From an uncultured Phascolarctobacterium sp. (GTDB lineage: Bacteria > Bacillota > Negativicutes > Acidaminococcales > Acidaminococcaceae): DNA of 64,000 nucleotides. The first letter of the stretch is position 1; every line of letters starts with the position of its first letter. Under the pieces are notes generated by a model that did not search any database, was not told the DNA's origin, and saw nothing but the letters and a program-made list of their open reading frames with translations. The DNA lies in contig UQZN01000004.1 of assembly GCA_900545535.1 (NCBI GenBank), forward strand, positions 71,230 to 135,229, written 5' to 3'. Positions 16,708-25,069 of this stretch are shown here, in pieces. The position numbers were made by a program, and so were the translations under genes.

Positions 16708-17283
16708 TTAGTGTATGCCGGCAAAGCCCATGATAGCGATCGACATACAGCCGGCCGTGATCAGGGCGATGGGCAGGTTTTTCATACATTCCGGCGCGTC
16801 GCTGTCTTCCAGCCGTTCGCGGATGCAGGAAAACAGTACCAGGGCCAGCGTATAGCCGGCGGCGGTGCTGACGGCGTTGAGCAGGCTCTGCCAGAGCGTA
16901 TAGTTTTTCTGGATATTGATCAGGGCGATGCCTAAAATAGCGCAGTTGGTAGTGATGAGCGGCAGAAAAACGCCCATGCTTTTATGCAGCGCGGGCAGCA
17001 TTTTTTTGATGAACATTTCCACCAGCTGTACCAGCGAAGCGATCGCCAGGATAAAAACGATGGTCTTTAAATAGGTCAGCCCGTAAGGGGCCAGGAACAG
17101 ATAATAGACCAGCCAGGAGATCAGCGAAGCCAGTACCATGACGAAGGCTACGGCGGCGCTCATACCCAGCGCGTTGCGCAGGCTTTTGGAAACGCCCAGA
17201 AAGGAGCAGATGCCCAGGAACTGCGATAAAACGATATTGGAAATAAAGACTGCCGAAAAGATAATGGCGAAATTACTGTCCAT
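16708..17283 (-). CDS. rnfA: Rnf complex subunit RnfA
   Basis: A six-helix membrane protein of 191 residues, the normal length for RnfA. The N-terminus FISNIVLSQFLGICSFLGVS carries the conserved Cys that, with RnfE, holds a membrane-embedded Fe-S cluster. A second half with ITTNCAILGIALIN is the inverted-repeat counterpart. Its start overlaps rnfE by 11 bases. Confidence 0.95.
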   Translation of the reverse strand: MDSNFAIIFSAVFISNIVLSQFLGICSFLGVSKSLRNALGMSAAVAFVMVLASLISWLVYYLFLAPYGLTYLKTIVFILAIASLVQLVEMFIKKMLPALHKSMGVFLPLITTNCAILGIALINIQKNYTLWQSLLNAVSTAAGYTLALVLFSCIRERLEDSDAPECMKNLPIALITAGCMSIAIMGFAGIH

Positions 17284-17875
17284 GGTTTACCTCCCGTCTG
17301 GCTTTGAGATAGTTGAGCCCGCCGAACAGCAGTCCCATAGTGAGAAAAGCGCCCGCCGGCAGGATCAGCAGCAGTACGGGCTGCGTACCTGGCAGGGCGA
17401 CGGACTGCCCGAGCAGGGTGCCGGCACCGAAAAATTCGCGGCAGGCGCCGATAGCGCTGAGGGCCAGCGTAAAGCCCAGACCCATACCGACAGCGTCCTG
17501 CAGGGAAAGCCACAAGCCGTTTTTAGAAGCGAAGGCTTCGGCACGGCCGAGGATGATGCAGTTGACGACGATCAGCGGGATAAAAATGCCCAGGGATTCG
17601 TAGAGCGCCGGTACATAAGCGTTCATCAGCATTTCTGTCACGGTGACCAGCGAGGCGATGACGACGATATAGGCCGGGATCCGGATATTTGCGGGAATAA
17701 ATTTTTTCAGGGCTGAGATGATCAGGTTGGACCCGATCAGGACAACGGTAAAGGCCGCGCCCATACCCAGAGCGTTGGTGAGGGAAGAAGTGGTCGCCAG
17801 CGCCGGGCAGACACCTAAAAGCTGAACGAACAGCGGATTTTCCCTGATGATACCTTTGGTAAATTCTGGCAGCAT
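17273..17875 (-). CDS. rnfE: Rnf complex subunit RnfE
   Basis: A 200-residue integral membrane subunit, homologous to RnfA. Conserved PLFVQLLGVCPALATT near residue 15 and IVVNCIILGRAEAFASKNG near residue 105 supply the Cys ligands of the shared membrane cluster. It lies 2 bases downstream of rnfG and overlaps rnfA. Confidence 0.95.
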   Translation of the reverse strand: MLPEFTKGIIRENPLFVQLLGVCPALATTSSLTNALGMGAAFTVVLIGSNLIISALKKFIPANIRIPAYIVVIASLVTVTEMLMNAYVPALYESLGIFIPLIVVNCIILGRAEAFASKNGLWLSLQDAVGMGLGFTLALSAIGACREFFGAGTLLGQSVALPGTQPVLLLILPAGAFLTMGLLFGGLNYLKARREVNHGQ

Positions 17876-17877
17876 GG

Positions 17878-18462
17878 CTATACTCCTTTCCCGGCAGCTG
17901 CTAGGCTGACGCCGAAATGTTCATGGTAATGGCTGCGTGCGGCATTGATGCCTTTGACCACGGCCTTAGAGGTGATGGTGGAGGCGGTAATGGCCTGGAT
18001 CTCCTGTGGTTTGGCGGCGTTTTTGCTGACGATCAGCTCCTGGCTGAGGTCTTTGCCAAGAAACTGGTCGATAAAAGCCGGTTCTGTACATTTGGCTCCC
18101 AGGCCGGGAGTTTCATGCTGCTGCAGGATCTTGACGCCGCTGATACGGGCGCTGGGATGTTCGATCCCCAGCATGATCACGACTTTGCCGCTGTAGCCGT
18201 CGGGGTCGACGGTATAGATGTAACCGTTAGTCTGTCCGGCAGACTCAGAGCGTTTGACGGCAACGATACGTTTGCCTGATGCCTGTTCGTCCGTGAGCTG
18301 GCCGGCAGAGGGCAGTACCTGTTTGTAACCCGCACGGACGGCGTCCGCTCTGCGGGCCTCGATCAAAGGCGCTGTCTGGTCGTGGGCGGTACCGACGCAG
18401 GCGGCGGCAATACCACAGACCACGAGCAGGATCGCGGCCAGACGCAGAATATCTTTACTCAT
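17878..18462 (-). CDS. rnfG: Rnf complex subunit RnfG (covalent-FMN subunit)
   Basis: A 194-residue subunit with one N-terminal membrane helix and an extracytoplasmic FMN-binding domain. ATG 18462 is preferred to the start at 18480 because GGAGGAGG lies 8 bases before it. GLGAKCTEPAFIDQFLGKDL is a typical FMN-domain stretch. The flavinylation site is probably the Thr in AITASTITS near residue 165; canonical members read SGAT here, so TAST is a variant. It overlaps the end of rnfD by 8 bases. Confidence 0.93.
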   Translation of the reverse strand: MSKDILRLAAILLVVCGIAAACVGTAHDQTAPLIEARRADAVRAGYKQVLPSAGQLTDEQASGKRIVAVKRSESAGQTNGYIYTVDPDGYSGKVVIMLGIEHPSARISGVKILQQHETPGLGAKCTEPAFIDQFLGKDLSQELIVSKNAAKPQEIQAITASTITSKAVVKGINAARSHYHEHFGVSLAAAGKGV

Positions 18463-19489
18463 GGCGCGCACCTCCTCCAAAGGGGACGTTAGTTACATAA
18501 CGGTCGATCAAAGGGGTGACCATGTTCATGATCAGGATTGAATAGCAGACGCCTTCCACATAACCGCCGCGCAGGCGGATCAATGCTGTGAGTACGCCGA
18601 GGCCGAGCGCGTAGATCAGCCGGCCTTTTTTAGTGATCGGGCTGGTGACCCAGTCGGTCGCCATGAAAAAGGCACCGATGATGAGGCCGCCGGCCAGCAG
18701 GTGATAAAGGGCAAACCAGGCCGGATATTCGCGCAGCCAGCCATAAACGGCAGTAATAGCGACAACAGTGCCGATATAGCCTGCCGGGATGCGCCAGTCG
18801 ATGTGGCCGCGCCAGATCAGGTAGACGCCGCCTAAAAGCAGCGCCGGGACGCAGGTCTCGCCTAAGGAACCGCCCACATTGCCCCAAAACAGCGCGCTCA
18901 GTGAGGGCAGGTCGATGTTCAGACCGCGCTGCCAGGCATTTTCGGCCAGGCGCAGAGCGGCCAGCGGCGTAGCGCTGCTGACGGCGTCGGTATAAGGCGT
19001 GGCTGTAGTGACAGCTGCTGCTGCGGCTGTGCTCCAGGGCATGGTCCAGGTCGTCATTTGTGCCGGAAAGGAAGCCAGCAGGATGGCGCGCCCCAGGTGG
19101 GCCGGGTTGAAGATATTGCTGCCCAAACCGCCAAAGACCTGTTTGCCGATGACGATGGCGCAGAAGCTGCCGAAGGCGGCCAGACCAAGCGGCAATGCCG
19201 GCGGCAGGCAGAAGGCCAGGAGCAGGCCTGTCAAAAGGGCGCTGCCGTCACCAATGGTGAGCGGACGCCGCATGATTTTCTGACAGAGCGCTTCGCAGAT
19301 GACGGCAGCGAGGCAGCAGGTAAGGATCACACTGAGGGCCGGCCAGCTGAAAAAGTAAACTGCGGCGGCCAAAGCAGGCAGCAGCGACAGCAAAACGTCG
19401 CGCATGGCGGCGCTGATGGTGCTGCCGCTGTGGATATACGGCGACGATGAGATGATAACTAAAGGCGTGGGAGCTTTGACCGGTTCCAT
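18455..19489 (-). CDS. rnfD: Rnf complex subunit RnfD
   Basis: A 344-residue membrane subunit with about nine helices. Family motifs are SPYIHSGSTISAAMRDVLLS near residue 15, GDGSALLTGLLLAFCLPP near 80 and QVFGGLGSNIFNPAHLGRA near 115. The covalent FMN site is VSSATPLA near residue 165 (SSAT instead of the more common SGAT). It lies 38 bases after rnfC. Confidence 0.95.
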   Translation of the reverse strand: MEPVKAPTPLVIISSSPYIHSGSTISAAMRDVLLSLLPALAAAVYFFSWPALSVILTCCLAAVICEALCQKIMRRPLTIGDGSALLTGLLLAFCLPPALPLGLAAFGSFCAIVIGKQVFGGLGSNIFNPAHLGRAILLASFPAQMTTWTMPWSTAAAAAVTTATPYTDAVSSATPLAALRLAENAWQRGLNIDLPSLSALFWGNVGGSLGETCVPALLLGGVYLIWRGHIDWRIPAGYIGTVVAITAVYGWLREYPAWFALYHLLAGGLIIGAFFMATDWVTSPITKKGRLIYALGLGVLTALIRLRGGYVEGVCYSILIMNMVTPLIDRYVTNVPFGGGARHE

Positions 19490-19527
19490 AAGAGCCTTCC
19501 TTTCTATTCTATGAGTACGTAAGATAC

Positions 19528-20889
19528 TTATTTTTTATAGTAGGGATTATGACCGCCGAAGCCGTCAGTCATGATGAACTGTTTGCCCATGCGGATATAC
19601 TGTACCAGAGGGATATGGGCCGGGCAGTTATAGGCGCAGGAGCCGCATTCGATGCAGGCGCCGACGTGACCGGCCAAAGCTGCCGGCCAGTCGCGGCGTT
19701 TGACGGCCTTGAAAAGCTGGGTCGGCTCCAGAAACATGGGACAGGTATCGACGCATTTGCCACAGCGGACGCAGGGATTTTCCGGCGGCAGCTGGGCCAG
19801 CTTGGACTGGTGGTCGAAAATCAGCAGCCCGCCGGTGCCTTTCAGCACCGGAAAGTCGAGAGAATGCAGTGAAAAGCCCATCATCGGTCCGCCGGAAATG
19901 ATGCGGGCCGGGTCGTTTTTTAAGCCCAGGGCGCCCTGTTCGACAAGGTGGCTGTAAAGTGTGCCGATGCGGACACGGTAATTACCAGGTTTACGGACGG
20001 TGTTGCCGCTGACCGTGACGATGCGTTCATAACAGGGCAGGTCGTCCTTGACGGCCAGCGCCGCCTGCATGGCGGTAGCGACGTTATCGACGATCACGCC
20101 CACAGCCGAGGGCAGGGCCCTTTCGGGCACGACGCGGCCGGTAACGGCGTAGATCAGATGCCGCTCACTGCCCTGCGGATATTTTTCAGGACAGACGACG
20201 ACGCTGATGTTAGGTTCGTCCGCAGTAAGCTGCTCCAACAGCTCGACAGCACGGGGCTTATTAGCTTCGATGGCGATGATGCCTTTATTGGCTAAAGAGG
20301 CTTTCAGAAAATATTTCAGGCCGCGGATGACTTCGGCGGCGTTTTCGATCAGGACCCGGTAGTCGGCAGTGATGAAGGGCTCACATTCAATACCGTTGAG
20401 GATGACTGTATCAATGATGCGGCCGCTGTTTTGCGGTGCGTATTTGACGTGGGTCGGAAAGGTGGCGCCGCCCATGCCGACGATGCCCTTGTCTGCCAGA
20501 AGCTGCCGGATCTCATCAGGCGGCAGTACCAGCCCGCTTTCACGGGGGCTGATCGTGGGATCGAGAGTGTCCTGACCGTCGTTTTTGATGACGATGCAGG
20601 TCGCTACGGTGCCGTTAGGCAGAAAGCGCCGTTCAGTGCCGGTGACGATGCCGCTGACGCTGGCGTGGATATTGCTGCTGACAGCGCCCTGGGCTGCGGC
20701 GATCTTTTGCCCCAGACAGACCTTATCTCCCGGCTGTACTAACGGCTTGGCAGGGGCTCCGATATGCATCGAGAGCGGCAGCACGACTTTCTCGGGTGCG
20801 GGGATCGCCTCGATCGGCAGCTCCGCAGTTAAATTTTTAGCGGCATCGATATGGGTGCCGCCCATAAAAGTATGCAGACGGGAAAACAT
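19528..20889 (-). CDS. rnfC: Rnf complex subunit RnfC (NADH-binding)
   Basis: A 453-residue peripheral subunit that reduces NAD+. ATG 20889 is preferred to the longer frame starting at 20985: it has CGAGGTGAC upstream and gives the canonical start MFSRLHTFMGGTHIDAAKN. Visible features are the biotinyl-lipoyl-like N-terminal domain (PGDKVCLGQKIA), a nucleotide-binding loop GIVGMGGATFPTHVKY near residue 135, and two 4Fe-4S motifs, CVRCGKCVDTCP and CIECGSCAYNCP, near residues 375 and 415. It is the first gene of the operon. Confidence 0.96.
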   Translation of the reverse strand: MFSRLHTFMGGTHIDAAKNLTAELPIEAIPAPEKVVLPLSMHIGAPAKPLVQPGDKVCLGQKIAAAQGAVSSNIHASVSGIVTGTERRFLPNGTVATCIVIKNDGQDTLDPTISPRESGLVLPPDEIRQLLADKGIVGMGGATFPTHVKYAPQNSGRIIDTVILNGIECEPFITADYRVLIENAAEVIRGLKYFLKASLANKGIIAIEANKPRAVELLEQLTADEPNISVVVCPEKYPQGSERHLIYAVTGRVVPERALPSAVGVIVDNVATAMQAALAVKDDLPCYERIVTVSGNTVRKPGNYRVRIGTLYSHLVEQGALGLKNDPARIISGGPMMGFSLHSLDFPVLKGTGGLLIFDHQSKLAQLPPENPCVRCGKCVDTCPMFLEPTQLFKAVKRRDWPAALAGHVGACIECGSCAYNCPAHIPLVQYIRMGKQFIMTDGFGGHNPYYKK

Positions 20890-21444
20890 GTTGTCACCTC
20901 GCTTAAAGCAAATAGTGTATACTAATAAAGATTTAACATATATTATAAGGCGTAACCACAGAAATAGCAATCGTTTCAGCAACATTTTCCGGTAATGTTA
21001 CCGGCCGTCAGAAAAACAGTAAAGAATGTAATAAAACGAAAAACTTCAGAACGTGAAGAAGATTATTTGGGATACTATTATGTAGAAAGTTGATAATAGA
21101 GCGGTGAAGAAGTCTGCTGCGGCTGTAACTGTTGCGTAAAGAAAAACGATTGTCTGCAAAATATATAAAGTGTAGTGGAAAAGAGCATTTTTGCTGTTGA
21201 TTGGTTGGAAAGTTGCTATAAATTTAACAAAAAAAGCAGATTTATTTTACACTTTAGCCATAGTTTTCCAAAAAATTCACGAAAAAATACTGCGAAATAC
21301 TGTAAAATAAGTTATAATAGGTATCGTAAAGTGTATTATAAGTTGCTTATTGAACACTTAAAATCGCTTTACTGTAATCCTGGCAGCTATCAAGTTGAGT
21401 ATTTTTGATACTGCCGGTACAATTTAGGATACCGGGAGGTATAC
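20890..21444. other. Intergenic region between the divergent rnf operon and radical SAM gene
   Basis: About 550 AT-rich bases without a convincing gene. It must hold the promoters of both flanking transcription units; AT-rich -10-like boxes are present (for example GTTATAATAGG near 21311) but none has a clear -35. No strong hairpin, tRNA or known riboswitch was recognised. Confidence 0.4.
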
Positions 21445-22344
21445 ATGTTTTTTGACTCTTATGACACTCCTGTCTTTCGTCCGCCCAGTGAAGCCCGCAG
21501 TTTTATCCTGCGCGTGACCCGCGGCTGCGCCCATAACAAATGCACCTACTGCAATATGTACCGGGGCGTGCCGTTTCAGGTGCTGACTGAGGAAGAGATC
21601 GACAGACAGATCGAGGCGGCTGCCGCACACGGCAGAAATTCGGTCCGCAGAGTGTTTTTAGCCGACGGTGACGCTTTGGTACTGTCGACGCCGCGTCTGT
21701 TAAAAATCTTAGACGCGTTATACAAAACTTTTCCGAAGCTGCAAAGGGTAGCGGCTTATTCCGCGCCAAAGGATATCCTGCGTAAATCGCATGAGGAATT
21801 AGTCGAACTGCGTGAAGCAGGCCTGAAACTGCTGTATTACGGTATGGAAACAGGTGACGACGCGACTTTGCAGGCGGTAAACAAGGGCGTCAGCGGCGCC
21901 GAAGCTGTTGAAGCAGGGCAGAAGGTCGTAGCGGCAGGCATGAAGCTGTCGATGATGATCATTCTGGGGCTGGCAGGCAAACCCGGCAGCAAGCGGCATG
22001 CGGCGGAGACTGCCAAAGCGATCAATGCCATCAAGCCGACGATGCTGAGCGCTTTGTGCCTGATGCTGTACCGCGGCAGCGAGCTGCTGGACCAGTTTGA
22101 ACGCGGCGAATTTGAGCCGCTGTCCCCACAGGGACTGATGGAAGAGTTGTACAGTATTTTAGCTGCTGTTGAGCTGCCGGAGGATCATCCGTGTATTTTC
22201 CGCAGCAACCATGTTTCCAATTATGTTCAGCTGGCAGGCACCCTGCCGAAGGACAAGAAGCGGCTGCTGGGCGAGATCGCCTGGAGTGCCGGTGAATTAG
22301 CTAAAGTCAAGGAATGGGACGTTTATAACAATACAAGCTATTGA
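21445..22344 (+). CDS. Radical SAM protein
   Basis: A 299-residue radical S-adenosylmethionine enzyme. The cluster motif CAHNKCTYC lies near residues 29-37, followed by FLADGDALVLSTPRLLKIL, a GMETGDD..L..VNKG stretch near 137 and an ILGLAGKPGSKRHA segment near 172, as in HemN/Elp3-like domains. The substrate cannot be inferred. GGGAGG precedes the ATG. It is followed directly by a cell-wall hydrolase gene and may be co-transcribed with it. Confidence 0.88.
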   Translation: MFFDSYDTPVFRPPSEARSFILRVTRGCAHNKCTYCNMYRGVPFQVLTEEEIDRQIEAAAAHGRNSVRRVFLADGDALVLSTPRLLKILDALYKTFPKLQRVAAYSAPKDILRKSHEELVELREAGLKLLYYGMETGDDATLQAVNKGVSGAEAVEAGQKVVAAGMKLSMMIILGLAGKPGSKRHAAETAKAINAIKPTMLSALCLMLYRGSELLDQFERGEFEPLSPQGLMEELYSILAAVELPEDHPCIFRSNHVSNYVQLAGTLPKDKKRLLGEIAWSAGELAKVKEWDVYNNTSY

Positions 22345-22364
22345 GTGTGCAAGGAAGGGGATCG

Positions 22365-23051
22365 ATGGTAATGAGGAAAATGACCGCATTGCTGACCTTT
22401 GTGCTGATAATCTGTCTGCTGCCAGCGGCAGCTTTGGCCAAAACCTTTAAAGAGGGCGACAAGGACTGGAAGATCATGGTCACCCAGCAGAAGCTGAAAA
22501 CGCTGGGGTACGCGCCCGACCGTACCGATGGCAAGTTCACTAAAGCGACTGCCGCAAGCCTGAAGGATTTTCAGAAAAAGTATAAGCTGAAGGCTAACGG
22601 CCGTCTGGATGACAAGACCTATAAAAAGGTGACCTGGGAAGCCTTTAAAAAAGAAGGCATTACCAATGTCAAGGGCAAAGACGTCGTGAAAACGGCTTCT
22701 AAATATAAAGGTACTCCTTATAAATTCGGCGGCACAACGCCGAAAGGCTTTGACTGCTCGGCCTATGTACAGTATGTTTTCGGCAAGCACAAGGCACAGT
22801 TGCCGCGTACTGCCGATGTGCAGGTCTTAAAGGGTGTTTTTGTGCTGAAAAACCAGCTCAAGGAAGGAGATCTGGTCTTTTTCTCGACCTATGAGCCGGG
22901 AGCGTCCCATGTAGGCATTTATGCCGGCAAGGGCATGTTCTGGAATGCGTCGACCTCGCGCGGCGTAGTGCTCGACTCGCTGGACAATACTTACTGGAAG
23001 TCCCGTTATTACGGGGCGCGCCGTATTCTTGTCGATAACGGCGAAGTGTAA
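22365..23051 (+). CDS. NlpC/P60 peptidoglycan endopeptidase with PG-binding domain
   Basis: A secreted protein of 228 residues. ATG 22365 has AAGGAAGGGG before it; the upstream TTG at 22341 overlaps the previous gene and is unlikely. It has a signal peptide (about 24 residues, ending AALA), a peptidoglycan-binding domain 1 (QQKLKTLGYAPDRTDGKFT near residue 41), then an NlpC/P60 domain with catalytic Cys in GFDCSAYVQYVFG near residue 127 and His in SHVGIYAGKGMF near residue 184. It probably cleaves D-gamma-glutamyl-diaminopimelate links in the wall. Confidence 0.9.
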   Translation: MVMRKMTALLTFVLIICLLPAAALAKTFKEGDKDWKIMVTQQKLKTLGYAPDRTDGKFTKATAASLKDFQKKYKLKANGRLDDKTYKKVTWEAFKKEGITNVKGKDVVKTASKYKGTPYKFGGTTPKGFDCSAYVQYVFGKHKAQLPRTADVQVLKGVFVLKNQLKEGDLVFFSTYEPGASHVGIYAGKGMFWNASTSRGVVLDSLDNTYWKSRYYGARRILVDNGEV

Positions 23052-23103
23052 TGTTCTAATAGGTTCCTGATGATATTTGATGAAATTGAGGAGGGGTCTT
23101 ATA

Positions 23104-24993
23104 ATGATCCGTGAAAAACGCAACAAGGAAAAACTGGCTTCCTATTATCGTAAGTTTATGGAAGACGGCGTCATCGATCCAAACGTCCATCCCTGGGTGG
23201 CCGAATCCTGGCAGCGCTGCCGGGCGATGAAGCTGCCCCATGAAACGATGCCCAAGCTGAATAAACTGAGCCGGGAAGAGATCGTTGAACACCAGAGGAC
23301 CCATGAGTTTATCGTAAAATACGTCGACGGTTTGTATGAACAAAGCAAACAGCATTTCAATATCCATAACCTGAGCATGCTGCTGATCGACGAAGACGGT
23401 TATGTGATCAAAAATTATGCCCTGCCCTTTTTCCAGAGAGTGATCGAGGATATCCAGGGTATGCGCGTGCTGGAAGAGGATGTGGGTACTTCCAGCATCA
23501 GTATCGCACGTGAGCATAATGTGCCCTTTTTGATGTTCGGCCCGGAAATGTGGATCAAAGACAGCCATTCCGGCGATGCCTGCAGCGCCCCAATCTCTGT
23601 CAACGGCAAGATCCGCTATATTATTTCCTTCTTCTCGCTGGATCAGAACGATCTGCCTTATGACCTGTTGCTGTCGCTGCTTTTGACGATGAAATATTCG
23701 ATCGAACAGCATCTTTCCATGCTGGAATACTGGAGCATTTATCAGCTGATGATGAACGAGCTGCCGGTAGCCGTGTACTGGATCGGTCAGGATGAGCAGC
23801 TGAAATACTGCAATAATAATGCGCAGAAGCGTCTGGACGGCAAGCAGAAGCTGGAAGACGTTTTCCTGAATTATGAACATATCCCCATTAAAAAAGCTTT
23901 GCAGGGCGTACCGACGCACCGCCGTGAGATCACCTGGATCACGCAGGACCGTACTTATGAAGATATCACAACGGTCATGCCGATCAAAGTGGGCAGTGAG
24001 GTCGAAAGCGCGCTGGTCATGTCGATGTCGATCGAAGATCTGAAAACTACGATCGCCCACGCTACAGGCTACAGCTCCCGTTACAGCCTGTACAGCATGG
24101 TCGGCGAAACCAGCGAGTTCCTGGCTTTGCAGCATAAGGCTTCGCGGATCGCCCGCAGCGATAATAATATCCTGCTGCAGGGTGAACCCGGCACCGGCAA
24201 GCAGCGTTTGGCCCATGGTATCCATCAGGCCAGCCCGCGCGCTGCGGCACCGCTGATCGTTGTAAAATGTTCGAGTGCGCCGTTGGAGGCTCTGGAAGAA
24301 GAATTTTTCGGCAGTGTCGACGGCGACCGTCAGCCGATGGCCGGTAAACTGGAGCTGGCCCTGGGCGGCACGCTGTTCCTGGACGAAGTAGAAAAGCTGC
24401 CTGTGGAAATGGGCGACAAGCTGGCCGATGCTTTGAAAAATGGTTTGGTGAACCGTGAGACCGGTGTGCGCAAGAAATTGAACGTGCGTGTGATCGCGGC
24501 CTGTGATTCCAATTTAAAACGTCTGTCGGACAAGGGCTTGTTCTCCAAAGCCCTGTACGAGCTGGTCCTGGATACGACGATGCGTGTTCCGCCTCTGCGT
24601 GAGCGCGTCAAGGATATTGAAGTCATCGCTTCCCATATTCTGGCCGAGATGTCGGCGCAGCATAACCTGCCGCCGAAACGTCTGTCGCCGGAGGCGCTGA
24701 ATCTTTTGACCAGCTGCAGCTGGCCCGGCAATATCAAGCAGCTGCAGGGCGTGATCGAGCAGGCTTTCTTCCATACTCCCGGAGCGATCATCGAATCCGA
24801 GAATATCAAGCTGCCCGGTGACCGGACGCTGGAAAAATCCTGGAAGTATGATAAAGACGCTTTTATCGCGGCCTGGAAATCCGCCGGCGGCAATATCAGC
24901 AAGCTGGCCGGTATGCTTGACGTCAGCCGCGTGACCCTGTACCGTTATCTGAAAAAATACGGACTGGGCCCGAAAGGAATGAAAGAAGAATAA
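23104..24993 (+). CDS. AcoR/TyrR-like AAA+ transcriptional regulator lacking the GAFTGA loop
   Basis: A 629-residue regulator; ATG 23104 follows GAGGAGGGG and is better than ATG 23077. The N-terminus resembles AcoR sensors (HPWVAESWQRCRAM near residue 29), then comes a GAF-like region to about residue 210 and a PAS-like segment to about 320. The AAA+ domain has Walker A GEPGTGKQ near residue 360, Walker B GTLFLDEVEKLP near 421 and an arginine-finger region PPLRERVKDI. The C-terminal HTH is of Fis type (GNISKLAGMLDVSRVTLYRYL). Where sigma-54 activators carry GAFTGA this protein reads EFFGSVDGDRQPMAGK, so it probably does not remodel sigma-54 polymerase, as in TyrR. Its target genes are unknown. 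Confidence 0.88.
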   Translation: MIREKRNKEKLASYYRKFMEDGVIDPNVHPWVAESWQRCRAMKLPHETMPKLNKLSREEIVEHQRTHEFIVKYVDGLYEQSKQHFNIHNLSMLLIDEDGYVIKNYALPFFQRVIEDIQGMRVLEEDVGTSSISIAREHNVPFLMFGPEMWIKDSHSGDACSAPISVNGKIRYIISFFSLDQNDLPYDLLLSLLLTMKYSIEQHLSMLEYWSIYQLMMNELPVAVYWIGQDEQLKYCNNNAQKRLDGKQKLEDVFLNYEHIPIKKALQGVPTHRREITWITQDRTYEDITTVMPIKVGSEVESALVMSMSIEDLKTTIAHATGYSSRYSLYSMVGETSEFLALQHKASRIARSDNNILLQGEPGTGKQRLAHGIHQASPRAAAPLIVVKCSSAPLEALEEEFFGSVDGDRQPMAGKLELALGGTLFLDEVEKLPVEMGDKLADALKNGLVNRETGVRKKLNVRVIAACDSNLKRLSDKGLFSKALYELVLDTTMRVPPLRERVKDIEVIASHILAEMSAQHNLPPKRLSPEALNLLTSCSWPGNIKQLQGVIEQAFFHTPGAIIESENIKLPGDRTLEKSWKYDKDAFIAAWKSAGGNISKLAGMLDVSRVTLYRYLKKYGLGPKGMKEE

Positions 24994-25000
24994 AGAAAAT

Positions 25001-25031
25001 AAAAGCAGAGTGTCTGGCACTCTGCTTTTTT
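25001..25031. terminator. Bidirectional terminator
   Basis: A 12-bp stem AAAAGCAGAGTG/CACTCTGCTTTT with a 5-base loop and flanking A- and T-runs, between the regulator and the convergent TonB receptor. Confidence 0.9.
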
Positions 25032-25069
25032 CTGTCTGGTTTTAAATTTTATAAGTTTCAGGCCTGGAT

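Noticed and set aside
12896..20889. HlyD-like adaptor as a tenth gene of the rnf operon
   Set aside because: It is separated by 81 bases and unrelated in function; read-through is possible but not supported.
23056..24225. 389-codon open frame on the minus strand opposite the AcoR-like regulator
   Set aside because: His/Gln/Asp-rich antisense shadow of a clear gene, no recognisable domain.
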